DNA from: Rhizopus sp. PT2906
Lineage: Eukaryota; Mucoromycota; Mucoromycetes; Mucorales; Rhizopodaceae
DNA length: 64,000 nt
Direction: 5' to 3'
Assembly: GCA_025529335.1 (NCBI GenBank)
Contig: JAMYHX010000074.1
Coordinates: 54,180-118,179, forward strand
Shown: one piece after another, positions 11,710 through 24,130 of the stretch
Numbering within the stretch: position 1 is the first letter of the stretch
Layout: each line of letters begins with the position of its first letter
The notes under the pieces: model-generated
What the model saw: the letters and a program-made list of their open reading frames with translations, nothing else
What the model was told of the DNA's origin: nothing
Database searches by the model: none
Position numbers and translations under genes: made by a program

Positions 11710-11946
11710 AATAGACATGTCAAACTTTCTTTTTATCACAAACAAAAGGTCGATTTATAATGAATAGGATGAACAACTTAATTTCCTGTGAGTGCATTAT
11801 TCTCTTACCTAAAAATGCTCAGTGGCGTATCAGCCAATAATGTGTTTGCCCCAAATAAAAGCCACAGTCTACTTCACTTATGCTGTCAAAATGTTCTTCA
11901 TTTCTATTTTTTTTTTTTTTTTTCTTTTTTTAAAAAAAAGGTAGAA

Positions 11947-12525
11947 ATGGCAAAGAACACAAAAAAAGGCAAGAACGAAGCAAAGGAGAGCACAAAACCA
12001 GAAAAGAAAAACAAGGTCCTTGACACCTCTGAAATTGACGATATCTTTAATACAAAAAAGATCGCTTCCACAACTTCTTCTACCACAACAGAGCAAGCTA
12101 CAAAGAAAAGAAAGGCAGATAGTGATACTTTGTCTAGACCTAAAAAAATAACCAAAGAAACAAAGACAGAAGAAGAAGAACAGGATAGCAAGAAAGTAGA
12201 GGAAGTTGTATTTGCAGAATTGGCAGCTGTAAAAAGTGAGAAAAAGACACAAAAGAAGCCAGTGGTTCCACCATCGGATGATGATTTTGGGGATTCAAGA
12301 GGCTTGAAGAAACCAAGTAATAAAGACTTGCATGCATACTTTACAAGTTTATTAATTATTTTTGTATTAGCACGTACGACCGAGGAAGGATACCCTCTCT
12401 ATGACATTAAAGACTTGAATATTGGCTTAGGAAAAGATACACCAGAATGCCCATTTGATTGCCAATGCTGTAAGTATATTATACTATACTACAACATACA
12501 CTAATATGTCTTTAAAGGCTTTTAA
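11947..12525 (+). CDS. DUF1764 family protein
   Basis: Small conserved eukaryotic protein of unknown function. Three exons, 11947-12316, 12371-12469 and 12518-12525, total 159 codons (158 residues). The N-terminal two thirds is lysine-rich and disordered with EIDDIFN near residue 28, the family's D-D-I-F motif; then DDDFGDSRG and the conserved end, YPLYDIKDLNIG and CPFDCQCCF. The last exon is only 8 bases, coding for the end of the CCF terminus and the stop; without splicing it the conserved ending is lost. The ATG at 11947 follows a T-rich tract and a purine run; an in-frame ATG upstream (11788) would add an unlikely 53 residues. It ends 42 bp from the stop of the convergent UBR1 gene. Confidence 0.85.
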
Positions 12526-12567
12526 GATTTGACTGTATTTTATTGTTTCACTGTACAAAGAATGAAT

Positions 12568-15500
12568 TTAAAATGCTTCCCAAGCTGTTGTCGTTTGTGA
12601 TGCTTCCATCCTTCTTCTGATGAATGAAGGTATAGAATGTGTTAACCACATTTGTCTAATCTGTTCATATCTTTTCATATTGAGATACTGTGGTGCACCT
12701 CGCTTAAAGAATATGTCGGCCTCTCCATGACTATCGAGATAGGGTGCATTCATAATACTACCTCCATTATCATGTAATAATAATAAGAAACAGTCTTTGA
12801 TCATCATGTATATTCCAATTTCACCACCACAGCTAAATATAGATGAGTAACTACATATCATTATTCATTGTTCTCGTTACCTTTTCATATGGACGTTGCA
12901 TTCGCCTTTAGTTCCTTCCGTACAACAGAATCGACGAGCACATACAAACGTACCACAAATCAAACAAATAGCCGAATGTTCAGGAACAGAGTTACATTTA
13001 CGACAGATACGTTTCGAACTTTCATCAAGCAAAACATCCAGACGATAAGGTAATGTTGTTAAACGATGCTTAATGGGCAAGTTCAGTGATATATGTGTTC
13101 CATTCCTGTCCAAAAAGTCTTGGCACCAGTAATTGAGTAGTTCGTGATCAGTATTTGTAAAGTTGAAAATGGTTTCAAAACTGGGAAGATTCAACGTATC
13201 CAATAGACGATCATATTCACTTTGTGATCCTTCTTCCATGGCATCTGTTGGGCTTGGACTTTGTGGGATAAATCCATGATGCACTGTCATCAATAGCAGT
13301 GATTTGCGGAGATAGGGCAAAGTAAACAGGCGAAGAAGTGCAGTAAATCCCTTGGGATTTAATCTGTCAAATACTGTCTTGGTATGAGGAAATCCTATAG
13401 ATGAAAGGACGTGTTCTATAAAACGTTTGGCTCCATCTACCCCCTTGACTTGTTGTTGTTGATCGTCACAGAGAGCAGTGAGTAGTTCATTCAGCCTGGT
13501 ATCCTTGAATAGTCTCTCATTATCACACATGACTTGAGCAATACCAATCACAGTCTTTGTCAGGTCGGCTAGATAAAGAGCACGCATCAGATGATGTGCT
13601 TGCACCTCTGGGTAATCTGCAACAAGGAAACCAAGACGAACGAGGACCTTGAATGGATCATCTGATAACACTGGCACTGTACTGGGCTTATCTGGGCTGG
13701 AGATGAACTGATGCAGCTGTTCAAGCAAAACGCTTTCTGCCACTTGGTGATCATCCGTCTGCCAGGGAGACTCCATCAGTTTGGGCACTAGTCCATTTGT
13801 CATTGACAGAATCTTCAAGAGTGTCTGTGACGTCCTTGATATATCATCAATAAATGTTCCTGTATGCTCCACCATCAGGTCCCTTGCTCGTGTATTCTCA
13901 GCTCCTCTTTGCGCCACTTCAAAGTTACTGATGGTATATGCGTACATATCATATAGATAATATAAAGAATCCTTCAAATCTGTTACAAATTCGCCCGATT
14001 CATCTCCTGTTGCTTTATAAATGGCTCTAATCAATTTGTTATAGAGATACTTGAGTCTTTCCTCATCAGCTATAACCAGATTGGAGTCCTGAGGCAGACC
14101 TGTCCTTCTTTTGAATGCAACCTTCTCACCAGCATCAACAGCTACTTCAAGCAGCGATTTTACCATATCATCAAAAGACGTAGAGGGAGCCATAACACCA
14201 GGATAAGTCTCCTTTTTGCCTTTCCAGACGATCGGAACCAACACGTTGCCCAGTGCTTTACAGAGAGGACATAGGAATCGACCTTTGGGTGATCTTGTAA
14301 GCGAAAGACGACTCATAAAGTCTTGATTATCTACAGATTGCTGGTATGTTTCAAAGCATTCAGCGTGCATTAAATGACCACAGGAGGAAATATCGACACC
14401 AGGCACATGTGAGCCGGTAGGGAATGCAGTAAAGTGTGTTCCTTTGTCGTTGCTTGCCTCCTCTCTCGGGCCCCAAGGGTTGTGCAAATGAAGGCCTGTG
14501 TCAAGTATATCAGACCAAACGTCCTTGGTCACAGGTGAAAGTCGTTGAACATTAGAGCGCTGGACGAGACCAAGCATGCCGTACAGTTGGGAACCATCCA
14601 GCTCTTCTTGACATACAATACAGTTATCAGTAGGGAAATGACACTTGCGTACAATTTCAAATTCGTTAGCTGAGGACATCAAGTCATCATTTGCAGGGAT
14701 TTCATCCATAGCATCTTTAAAATCTTCTTCATCCTTGTACAAATCTGCATGCTGTTCCATAAACTTGGACTGAGCCTGTGCAAATTGAGACATGATGGCT
14801 GCTTGACGCGCTTTAGCAGCTGCTTTCTTACGTTCGTATTCGGACATGCCATCGCCACTTGAGTTGCCTTGATTATCAAAAGAAATATGTTTGCTTCTTC
14901 TCTCTTTCCACTCACCAATCATATCTTTGGCCTTTTGATTGCCAAGCTGTTCAATCTTGTCAATGATGAAGCATAACCGTTTATGAGTATGAGAAAGCTC
15001 CTTGTCATCCACGCAGTGTATGAGCACAGATAACAACGTAGAGTGAACTCGTTCGATCTCATTCACTTGTATGGCATATTCATTTTCTGTAGCATTTTCA
15101 ACAAAGCCTCCTGATGTATCCATAAAGGGGTCTATATCACTTTGTTCATTATTGACGTCTGTTACAGCAAGTATACCAAGATAAAGCGCTTCGTCCAATA
15201 TTGTCTCACTTTTGGCTTGTTTAGCAATCTTTGAGTTCCATAAGGCATAGATTAAGATTTGACAAAACACCTTGGAATGCAAAAAGTTATTAAGATGTCT
15301 GAAGGGCCCCTTTTCAATGCGATGAATCTTGGGTTGAACAAGGAATTCTTCCTTATCGTTCAGCGCACTTTCAGGATGCAGTTGGTTCCAGCGCTTTCTC
15401 AGCACAACGTGTGCCTCTTCGCGCTTGTTACGCGTGTAGTGCCAGAAGTAAGGGTCAATTTCGTCCAAACACTCAGGCTTGATTTCGTACATGCCTTTGT

Positions 15501-18500
15501 CATTGACACCGTCGGGTGCTCTAAAATTGGCAACCTTGTTGAGTTCAGCTTCAAATGATTCATGTTCGGTGAGAGTGTCTGGGATTAACTTGAGTAGTTC
15601 TGAGTAGGAGAGACTAGAAAGACCAAGGTATTGAATGATAGCACGACGAATACGTTGTTCAGTGGATGTTCCTGACGCATAACCATGTTCAGTAGCACTG
15701 ATGATCAACAGATTCAGCAGCTCTTCCACCATAAAGGTCTTTTGTGGTGAGTCATAAACAGGATGCGTTTTGCCCCATTTCCCTTTAAACCAATCTTGAA
15801 GTTGGAATCTGTCTATTAACGTCAGCAGTAGTTGGTCGCTATTACAGACAACAAATCCAACTTGGAGTAAGAAAATGTCGCGATCTAGTGTATTTTCTCT
15901 GACGTTGATATCTCTGTACGTATGGAACTTTTTAAAGGGGGTTAGCACATGTCTGTTCTTGCTTGACTTTTTCGGGAGGGTTTACCTGATTACGGATACC
16001 ATAACCATTCCTTACCCAAACACCACAGTTGATCTGTGATAAGATGGTAAGTGTACGAATAGGATACTCAAGTATATCCAGAAAAGTAGCACGGCGATCA
16101 TCTTGAAGTGCATTATTCACCATTTGCTTAAACCCGCCAATCCAACCATTCTCGGCCAAGACTTCATCATATAGCAAGGATACATTTTCAAACAACTCGG
16201 ATAGAAGCCAGTGAAAAGGATGATGGAACGATACAGGCTGAACTGTGACATCATAGTCAATAATATCAAAAGGACCTATATGAGGCGTACTGACTTGATG
16301 ATATTTTTGCTCTGATATGCCTTTGATGATAATTCTATTCTGAGCTATATTTGGAAAAGGAAGAGACACAGGAGACAGACGAGGGTTCCAATCACGAATA
16401 GCCTTTAAAACACGGTAAACGGTACGGCAAAGGTTATAGGATGCATGTACGATGGGAATTTCAGATTGAAGAGCATCAAAACAGGCTGCATACAGTCGAC
16501 AGAGTTTAACGATTTGTAAGGTGACATTAAAGGCATTCATCCATGTATTTGATTCATACTCTACATGGGCATCTGATTGACGTTTTAAGGGATCCATGGC
16601 TTGGAATTGATAGAGCATGTCGATAAAATGACGAAGATACAGAGGACTCTTTGAAATTTCCAATTTCACTTGTTCGGCATTCATGACATATCGCAAGTCA
16701 TAGATCGTGTAGGCATAGCGGTGACGGGCAATCGCTCTAAATGAAGGATCAACTTGGGCTTGTGAATAATCTTCAGGCAAGATCATATGAATACGATCGG
16801 TCAAGAAAAAGTTGGACAGAATAGAACATACCATGCCAAAGAACTTGTAGTCTTTGACGAGTATAGAAGCAACTGTAGGCACAGTCAAGAGCTGAACGGA
16901 CAGTGTACTCACAGAATTTTCAGGTTCTCTGTCCTTGAAAAAGAATGCATCGATCAATTCAGGATAGTTACGTGCAAAACGAACACCGAGGATAGGTCTA
17001 TATTCGTAATTTGAGATAAAGGTGCCGATTAGCAAGTCTTTGATATCCATTCGAGCTGTCTTCCATAGTCTAAGATCAAATTGCAAGATGTAATCCAGAC
17101 GAAGTTTACGTCTGAATTCTTTTTTCAAGTTGCTATTGATTTCAGTCGAGCTCTTTGTTGCCCCATGATTCAATGGTACACCCATGTCCTTTGCGATTTG
17201 TCGTTCAGCCAACTCCAACTTGTCGGTATAATCTAACCAAGCGTCCAGATTCCATTCCATATCCAATATATCTCTTGGTTTGTGCGTCTTGTGTGACTTT
17301 GGCTGAGACGATGAAGAGGATCGACGTCTCTTGAGGATCTCTTGGTCACGTTCTTCGTGCAATCGATCTGCGTCCACATGGAGTCGTGCTTCCTCTGCTA
17401 ACCTTTCACTAGCATTGCGATGCCATTCAAGATGATGCCCCATGATAAATTCCAAGTGTCTATGTGTCTCACTATTGGAAGAACTTTCATCATCGCCTTC
17501 TTCATGTTCTTCTCCTTCATCACCTTCTTCAAACTCTTCTCCAACGTCTTCTTCGATAACATTATCAGCATCAAACATGATTTCATCACCATCGCTATCC
17601 ATGCCACCATCTTCATCACCAAACTCAAAGGAATCGTCTTCTTCTTCTGGCATTCTAGCTCTTCTGTAGCGTGTAGACAGTCTGGCAAGATCAGGTCGAA
17701 GGGCCCAATCAGTAGAGAGAACTTGACAGATAGTATCTCGTATGATCGTATTACCGCCTTCTACGTTATTAAAAAACCTGTATCGACCGCTGACCAATTC
17801 CTTTAACCAGTCCAATAAAAGACCAGCAATTTCTTCACGAACTGTTTTATGCACTGAACAAATAGTGACAGCCAAGCCGATGGAGCTGATGATACTGGCA
17901 GCTGTGATCAAGCTTTGAATATCTTTGGATTCCTTCACGATGTGTCGTCCATACCTATCGACAGATTGAGCTATCACTTCAGCCTGTTCGTGAGTACAGC
18001 CAATTGCATTTTTCACGACTGCAATTACATCATCAAAAGAGTGTTTTTCATCATTCCATAAAATGCAGGCGTATGATTGAGTCTCTAAATCGATGGGTAG
18101 ACTTAATGCTCGATGTGAAACAAGACAGTCCTGCTTTATGGATTCAACCGAACCAATCGACATGACATCCTCAGGTGAAGCAGCAAATGTCTCCAAGATA
18201 TAGTCTGCGATGACGGTGATCGTTTCTCGAACGGATCTCAATAGAGCGGGTGGTACAGATGATAGGGGTTCGAGTTGATGGATAGATGTGTTGGGTATCT
18301 GTGTTGAAGAAGACTGCAGAGAATGAATTTTACAGTTAAGAGGGACCTTCCAAGCTTCTGGGTCACCACAATCGCAGCAACCACCTGCTCCTCTGCTTAT
18401 CCAAATCTTTACGTCGTGGCCGTCGTGATCTGTTGCATGAAAACATTTTGAGCACATTACACACGTATCATCCAATCCGCAGTTTCTACAGATATGTTAA

Positions 18501-18934
18501 TTTATATATAAAGCTTCTTTATTAGTATCTTACCTGCAACGATAGACACTTTCGCCTCTTTTAAACAAGTGGCCACATTGTTTCCCACGTTGAGTCTCCC
18601 AATATTCAGGCTCATTTGTATCGTCTACTAACGGATTCTCATGCCTTATATCAGATATATCATGCTCCTTTGAGCCAAATAAATTGTATTTTTCTAGTAA
18701 CAATGAAAGGTTGTCACTGTCTGTGAGTCCTTCTTGAAAGAAGTATTGTTGTAACCATTGAGGATCATTGTTCCAAAGTGATCGATAACAATTCGTGAGT
18801 ATATGCTTTTCTGCTCCAGAGTGTAAACGACTTTTATACATGATGGGTGCTTCGACAAGAAATGTCTTTAGCTGTGCTGCCGACACGGGTGCTGTCACAT
18901 TCCTTAAATTCGTAGTTTCTGCTGTTGTTGACAT
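12568..18934 (-). CDS. UBR1: E3 ubiquitin-protein ligase UBR1 (N-recognin)
   Basis: Recognises destabilising N-terminal residues and ubiquitinates the substrate with an E2 partner (N-degron pathway; cytosol and nucleus). Four exons: 18934-18534, 18485-15986, 15927-12881, 12832-12568; 2071 codons, 2070 residues, the usual size. The UBR box at about residues 118-190 has its full set of Cys/His ligands across the first intron (CGHLFKRG, CRNCG, CVMCSKCF, HDGHD, CCDCGD). A ClpS-like N-domain follows at about 255-320 (YACILWNDEKHSFDDV), then an acidic stretch at about 410-470. A RING-type finger lies at about 1400-1525 (CIVCQEE, CGHLMHAECF, CPLC), and the C-terminal cap has CRKC, CLICG and GGEIGIYMMIKDC. 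The last intron has two possible acceptors; I chose the one giving KSCGGEIG because it fits the family spacing. Confidence 0.95.
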
Positions 18935-19152
18935 TCTATCTTCTCTCTCTTTTTCTTTTTGACTTCCCCTTTTTATTTTTATCCTCTCTTTTATGATATT
19001 TTGGGGGATGTTTAAGAATATACAAAAAAATGTATGTAGAAAATATTACAAAAAAGACTCGAGTTGCGTAAGTAAACTAAGCAAACAAAAAAAAGAGGAA
19101 TAGAAGATAGCAGAAAAAAACTTTATTTTTAGCCTGTAGAGCACTCGGAGTG

Positions 19153-20247
19153 TTAAAGCTTGGAATATTTGGCGGGTTTTTTGGAAAGAGCTGCTTGAAC
19201 TGAAAGAGGAATATCCTACAATGATATTATTAGTATCTTTATTAGTGTTAGTATTAGTATTTACCTCTGTATGAAGCATAGCAGCATTCCAAGTGACTGT
19301 ATAAGCTAAACCTTCATCAACAGAGTGATCACGAGAATAATTCAATAAATGCCTCAATGTATCGGTTAGCTTCTTTTTTTATATTTTTTATATATCAATT
19401 TCATCCAACTTACTTGGTTCCCATCACAGCAATGGGTGGTTTTGAAGCAATGAGTTTAGCCATATTTAAGGCTTCGGTTAGCACTGCCTCTTGATTCTCA
19501 ACGACCTTATTGACCAATCCACATTGGAAGGCTTCATCGGCGTACAGGCTATAAAATATAAGAATGTATGAATAAAATCATCATTCCACTTACTTGCGAG
19601 CTGAGTAGCACAATTCACGAACCAGACTGTGATTGCCAATCACTTTAGGCAGTCTTTGCAAAGTACCAACATCAGCAGCAAGTCCGACATCAACTTCCTT
19701 TACAGAGAAGAAAGCATCCTTAGTACAGTATCGAATATCACATGCAGTAATCAAGTCAACTCCACCACCGATGCACGCGCCATGGATAGCAGCAATAACA
19801 GGTTTAGGACAACGCTCGATGGCTGTGAAGGCATCTTGGAAGTTTTTAACGAATGGACGTGTTCTATAGACCTTTCGAGCAATATCTTCTGCCTCACCTA
19901 ATGCAGTAAGATTACTTTCGTTCACTAGTAAAAAGATTAGAAGCATGCCCCTTTTTCTTTATATAACTTACAGTCCAAACCAGCAGTGAAGACACGGCCG
20001 GCACCGGATATAACAATACTTAGAACATTATTATCATCAGCAATCTCAGTAAATAGTTGTCTGATATCAACAACCATCCTAAATAATATGTATATCAATA
20101 TTTATGCGGCCATCTTTTTTTTTTTAACTTTTGAACATACTGAGGGTTAAGCGTGTTTAACCTTTTGGGTCTGTTTAATTGAACATGAGCGACACCATCA
20201 GGTAATAAATCAACCTTGACTGTTTCATATTGATACTTGCTGGACAT
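19153..20247 (-). CDS. ECH1: delta(3,5)-delta(2,4)-dienoyl-CoA isomerase, peroxisomal
   Basis: Enoyl-CoA hydratase/isomerase family enzyme that moves double bonds in dienoyl-CoA during breakdown of unsaturated fatty acids. Six exons: 20247-20141, 20078-19972, 19924-19594, 19548-19414, 19352-19265, 19215-19153; 276 residues. Family landmarks are NRPKRLNTL, the oxyanion-hole segment AGLDL, IHGACIGGGVDLITACDIRY, and VKEVDVGLAADVG; the Asp/Glu/Asp positions known as catalytic in rat ECH1 appear present (GVDL, VKE, AAD). The protein ends in SKL, a canonical type 1 peroxisomal targeting signal, so it should act in the peroxisome. It lies 218 bp downstream of UBR1 exon 1 on the same strand. Confidence 0.93.
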
Positions 20248-20854
20248 GATTATAAAGTAAAGAAAAAGAAGGGGGAAAAACTGATTTATATCATTATTTT
20301 CACGTTGACAAGTGGGAATTTAAAGAAACGCACACACATCTGAAATTCAATGACTAATTTTTTTTGGGTCCAGCTATTTCTCATTTTGGTGTAAAAATAT
20401 ATGCTTGAAAGCTTATTTTTAAGGAGGGAATCGGTTAAACTATACGCCAAAGTACAGTGTTAGTTTTAGACCAGTCAACAGTAAACTCTGGATATCTTGC
20501 TTGTAGAAATCTAAATCTCTTGTTTGATATGGCGATACGAAAAAAGAAGGGTTTCTACATTATTGATTTCGCATCCAGTAATAATGTCTTTGGATATTTA
20601 AAAATGTCTTTTAGAAGCTTTTAGATCGCGCTGTCACATTATTTCGCAACTTTTGCAAGTGAGAGCTCTGTGGAGGTCGATCATAGCTGTAGTAAGAGTC
20701 ATAACTTGACATGAATGTCATACCTATATTTACAAAACATATACACCATTTCCAGAAAGAGATGTCGCACTGACTTGTCGCTTTTTCGTATAAATTATAT
20801 TATAAAAATTGCAAAAATGCACAGTCTCTCTTCTTGGAAATCATGCGCAGCCCT
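20248..20854. other. intergenic region upstream of ECH1
   Basis: Contains the presumed ECH1 promoter (to about 20500) and AT-rich sequence with one short frame (20715-20906) that runs into the repeat at 20855. No gene seen. Confidence 0.5.
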
Positions 20855-21147
20855 TGACGTGTTTGATATGAATCATTATAATAACTCGAGTATAATCTTA
20901 CAGTAGAGTATACATTCTACTTTACATTCCTCTATCGCATCTGCTGAGAATAACATTGACAACAATAGTAGCACTGATAAATAATCACATTGACCACATT
21001 TATCATACTGACAACATTAATATTCCCTATAAAACTCTCATTCAAACTTAAATTAATAATATTCAGCTCTTCTTTTTAAAGAATCTAATTGGCAAATTGT
21101 TGACTTAATAGCCTTTTTTTCAATAACAAACAAAGCTGAATACAACA
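20855..21147 (+). mobile_element. solo-LTR-like repeat, copy 1
   Basis: This 293-bp block is repeated at 36360-36652 with a single difference (A at the third-last motif, gctgaatac versus gctgagtac). It starts with TGACGTGTTTGATATG, has a TATAAAA box near its centre (ccctataaaactc), and ends in TACAACA, so the TG...CA ends and internal TATA box fit a long terminal repeat of an LTR retrotransposon. No internal retroelement genes and no clear target-site duplication are visible. A non-LTR or MITE origin is possible. Confidence 0.65.
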
Positions 21148-21797
21148 ATACCGTCTTCGCAATTATATGTACCAATTATCACAAATTGGCTAATTGGGAC
21201 GAAAAGGAAAAGATCAAGGCATTTTTGGTATATAAGAAGCGATGATCATTACCAGGTGTCTGCTACAAAGAGATCAAGAGAATCACCTAAATTATATCAC
21301 GTTTCTTTTAAAGGTAGCCATATTTATATTGCTAATTTGCTATACTGATGTGCGTCTGGTTCAATCGTATCAGATGCCAAGGTCAAAGACGCGGAATTTC
21401 TGAGATGGAAAGTAGCATAACTCCACTCATCACTTTCCTTTGACATTTTTATCCTTGTACCCATAAGCTACTATTTACTTCCCAAACGGATTGAACGACG
21501 TTTATTTGTTTTATATTTTTACGCTCATTTGGACCAACAATAAAATATCATGTTTAAACAAACAAGCAAGCAAGTCGTTTGAGTTTACATTTTGATTCGT
21601 CCAGAAAAAAACGAACATCGTCTGGATTTGAAATAGTAATCTGATATTTACCCTTTTTGCATAAACCTACTCTGATGCTTTTCCGGATCGGACAGACAGA
21701 CGCGGAGAAGGAATAAGATTTCGCGCGTGTGGCGCACCCCTCTTTCGTTTTCGCGCGATATTGTGCTTCTTTTTTTTTTCTTTATATTGTGAAAATA
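21148..21797. other. intergenic region upstream of the ASE1 gene
   Basis: AT-rich sequence without a recognised gene. The last 100 bases, with a T tract at about 21770-21780, are presumably the promoter and leader of the Ase1/MAP65 gene. Confidence 0.5.
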
Positions 21798-23979
21798 ATG
21801 AATGTGGTCTCTGTAGAAGAACTTATCAGTCACCTTAACAACAAAATAGAACAACTCAATCTAATCAGTAGCGAGATTGGTTTAAAAGACGATGAACAAG
21901 AGCAAAAAATAAAGGATTTTCTAAATGATATCGCACGATTTGCTAATGATCAATATACACTTGCAGAAAAAGAAAGGGACAATTTGATAAAAGAAACAGA
22001 GAATACGCACAGGGCAATACTGTCTTATAAACGACTCATGGGAGAATATGCAGCGAGTACAGCTGTTATCGATCGCAATAAATCATTACGTGACAACTTA
22101 CAGGAATTACAAGATGAACTGATTAAAGTGAAAGAGGTACATCTATATATAAACTATGTTCAATATATAATTGATTATATCATAATGTAGAGATATAATG
22201 AAAGCTTAATATACGTACAAGGTACAATGACAGATCAAATTATTGTCCCTATGACTAACCTATTGTGTTGTAAAGAACTACATAAACAATTGAAAGCATT
22301 ACACACAGCATTGGGAGGCTTTGTAAATATAAACTTGATAGCAACAACAGAAGTAGATGTATCATCATTAGCGGTTAACAGCTTGGAAGATGAATTACAG
22401 CATGCAGAGCAGGAATATGCAAGAAGAAAGGCCATCGTGGACGATACGGCCACTGGAATCTGTAATATATTGGTCACCCTAGGCATCGACAGTTTAAACA
22501 ATGAGGCAGACAAACTGGTCATGCAGTACCACCAAGAAACAAACCCAGATAAGAAAATTGAACTATGCAACAATTTGGTATCTGAAGAAAGTATCTATTA
22601 CCTTACTGAGCGCATTGCCCAGGTAATAAAAACAAAATGACCATGAAGTTTATGCTAAAAAAAAAATAATAGTTGAAAGAGACACAACACCAAGTGGAAG
22701 ATCGAAAGGAAGAACTGACACAAAAACTGAAGCATCTTTGGGACAGGTTACGTATTGATCCTGAAGAATGTGAAGTGTTCTTGATGGCCAATAGAGGACT
22801 CACACAAGAAGAAATACAAAATTATGAAATGGAATTAAAAAGATTGCTTAAAATAAGACAGGAACGTATCGGTGATTTTATTGAGAGAGCACGAGAGGAG
22901 TTGGTGTCGCTATGGGATCAACTATACTACACTGAAGATCAAAAACGGCAGTTTCATCCTGCTTATTCAGGTAAATACTTTCTCTCTTTTTTTTAATGAT
23001 TAGAGGATTTATGTTATATAGATGAAACGACAGATGAGATACTAGAAGCACATGAGAGCGAGATATCACGACTCCGTTTGGAGGTCGAAGATTCCAAATA
23101 TATACTTGATCGCATTGAAAAATACATGAAACTAAAGCAAGAAATTGAAGAATTTGAAGCTTCAACAAGGGATCCCAATAGGCTGTTTGGAAAAGGCCAG
23201 CGTGATCCCGGACGTTTGCTTCGTGAGGAGAAGTTTAGAAAACGCGTAGAACGTGAGCTGCCAAAGGTAAACAGTTAATTTGAGAAATAAAGCGTGTGTA
23301 CTCATCTTTTAAGTAGATTAGTAAAGAACTTGAAGGCTCATTACTTGAATATGAAGCCTTGAAGAATCGTCCTTTTATGGTCTATGGTAAACCTTATCTA
23401 GAGACAATCTATGATAATAAGGAAGCACAACAAAAGGTAAGAAGAGATACACGTAATGGATCATTGCTAATAGTTGACCTTAGACAATAGCGCCTAGAAC
23501 GCCTAAACGAGAGACAATGCCACGTAAGCCGTTTACGAGTCCAAGAGCAACGACAAATAAATATGCAATGTTTAATACACCACAATTCAACCGTACTCGA
23601 TCATTCCAGGCAGTGACAGAGACACCCAAAATGGATACATCTATCAGTATCCTGCATCGTGTCAGAGAAAGAAATATACGAAAACGACCACAAAAACCGA
23701 TCAGGCGAGGCCACTTTGGTAGCGATGATGACGATGAAGAAGAAGAAGAAGAAGAAAAGGCATTTACAAGTTTCAAGAGCCAAACGATGCATATGAACAA
23801 GGTAAATTGACAGTTATAGATGAGAGCTTTCTCTAATCATCTTGCATAAACTATAGCAATTGCCGCTTAAACGAAAACATGTGGAACCAGAATTTGACAG
23901 TGATGACAATCTGGCGGTAAACCTTGATATCTTTGACGATGGCCCTGATTTGAGTGATATGTCAGATATTGATTCATGA
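21798..23979 (+). CDS. ASE1: anaphase spindle microtubule bundler, Ase1/PRC1/MAP65 family
   Basis: Homodimeric protein that cross-links antiparallel microtubules in the spindle midzone. Eight exons: 21798-22136, 22191-22221, 22276-22622, 22673-22970, 23022-23266, 23317-23436, 23484-23801, 23857-23979; 606 residues. The N-terminal half is heptad-rich coiled coil (dimerisation rod), then the spectrin-like microtubule-binding region at about residues 300-420 (LWDQLYYTEDQKRQF; LRLEVEDSKYI), including the family signature ending in FRKRVERELPKV. The C-terminal 150 residues are basic and disordered with TPK and SP sites (KTIAPRTPKRE), typical of the Cdk-regulated tail, and end in an acidic patch. 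The 31-base exon 2 (RYNESLIYVQ) is needed to keep the frame and makes a canonical branch-site intron; I am fairly sure of it. Confidence 0.88.
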
Positions 23980-24130
23980 TGTGAAATAAAGAACCCCGTG
24001 TCACATAACAGCATAAGTGAAAGTATGCGTGGGAAAAATCACAGGCGTGGAAACATCTTTTTTCCCTTACCTTTTTTTTTTTTTCTTTCTTTTTCTCTTT
24101 TTCTCTTTTTCTTTTTATCTTTGTTACGCG

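Noticed and set aside
11878..12252. Minus-strand frames opposite the DUF1764 gene
   Set aside because: Shadow frames of the lysine-rich coding region; phenylalanine and serine runs only mirror AAG/GAA codons.
15259..15558. 99-residue plus frame inside UBR1 exon 3
   Set aside because: Antisense shadow, no start context or domain.
17398..17806. Frames on both strands across the acidic part of UBR1
   Set aside because: Shadows of the GAA/GAT-rich coding sequence; the UBR1 frame explains the region.
22235..22573. 112-residue minus frame inside ASE1
   Set aside because: Shadow of the coiled-coil coding exon.
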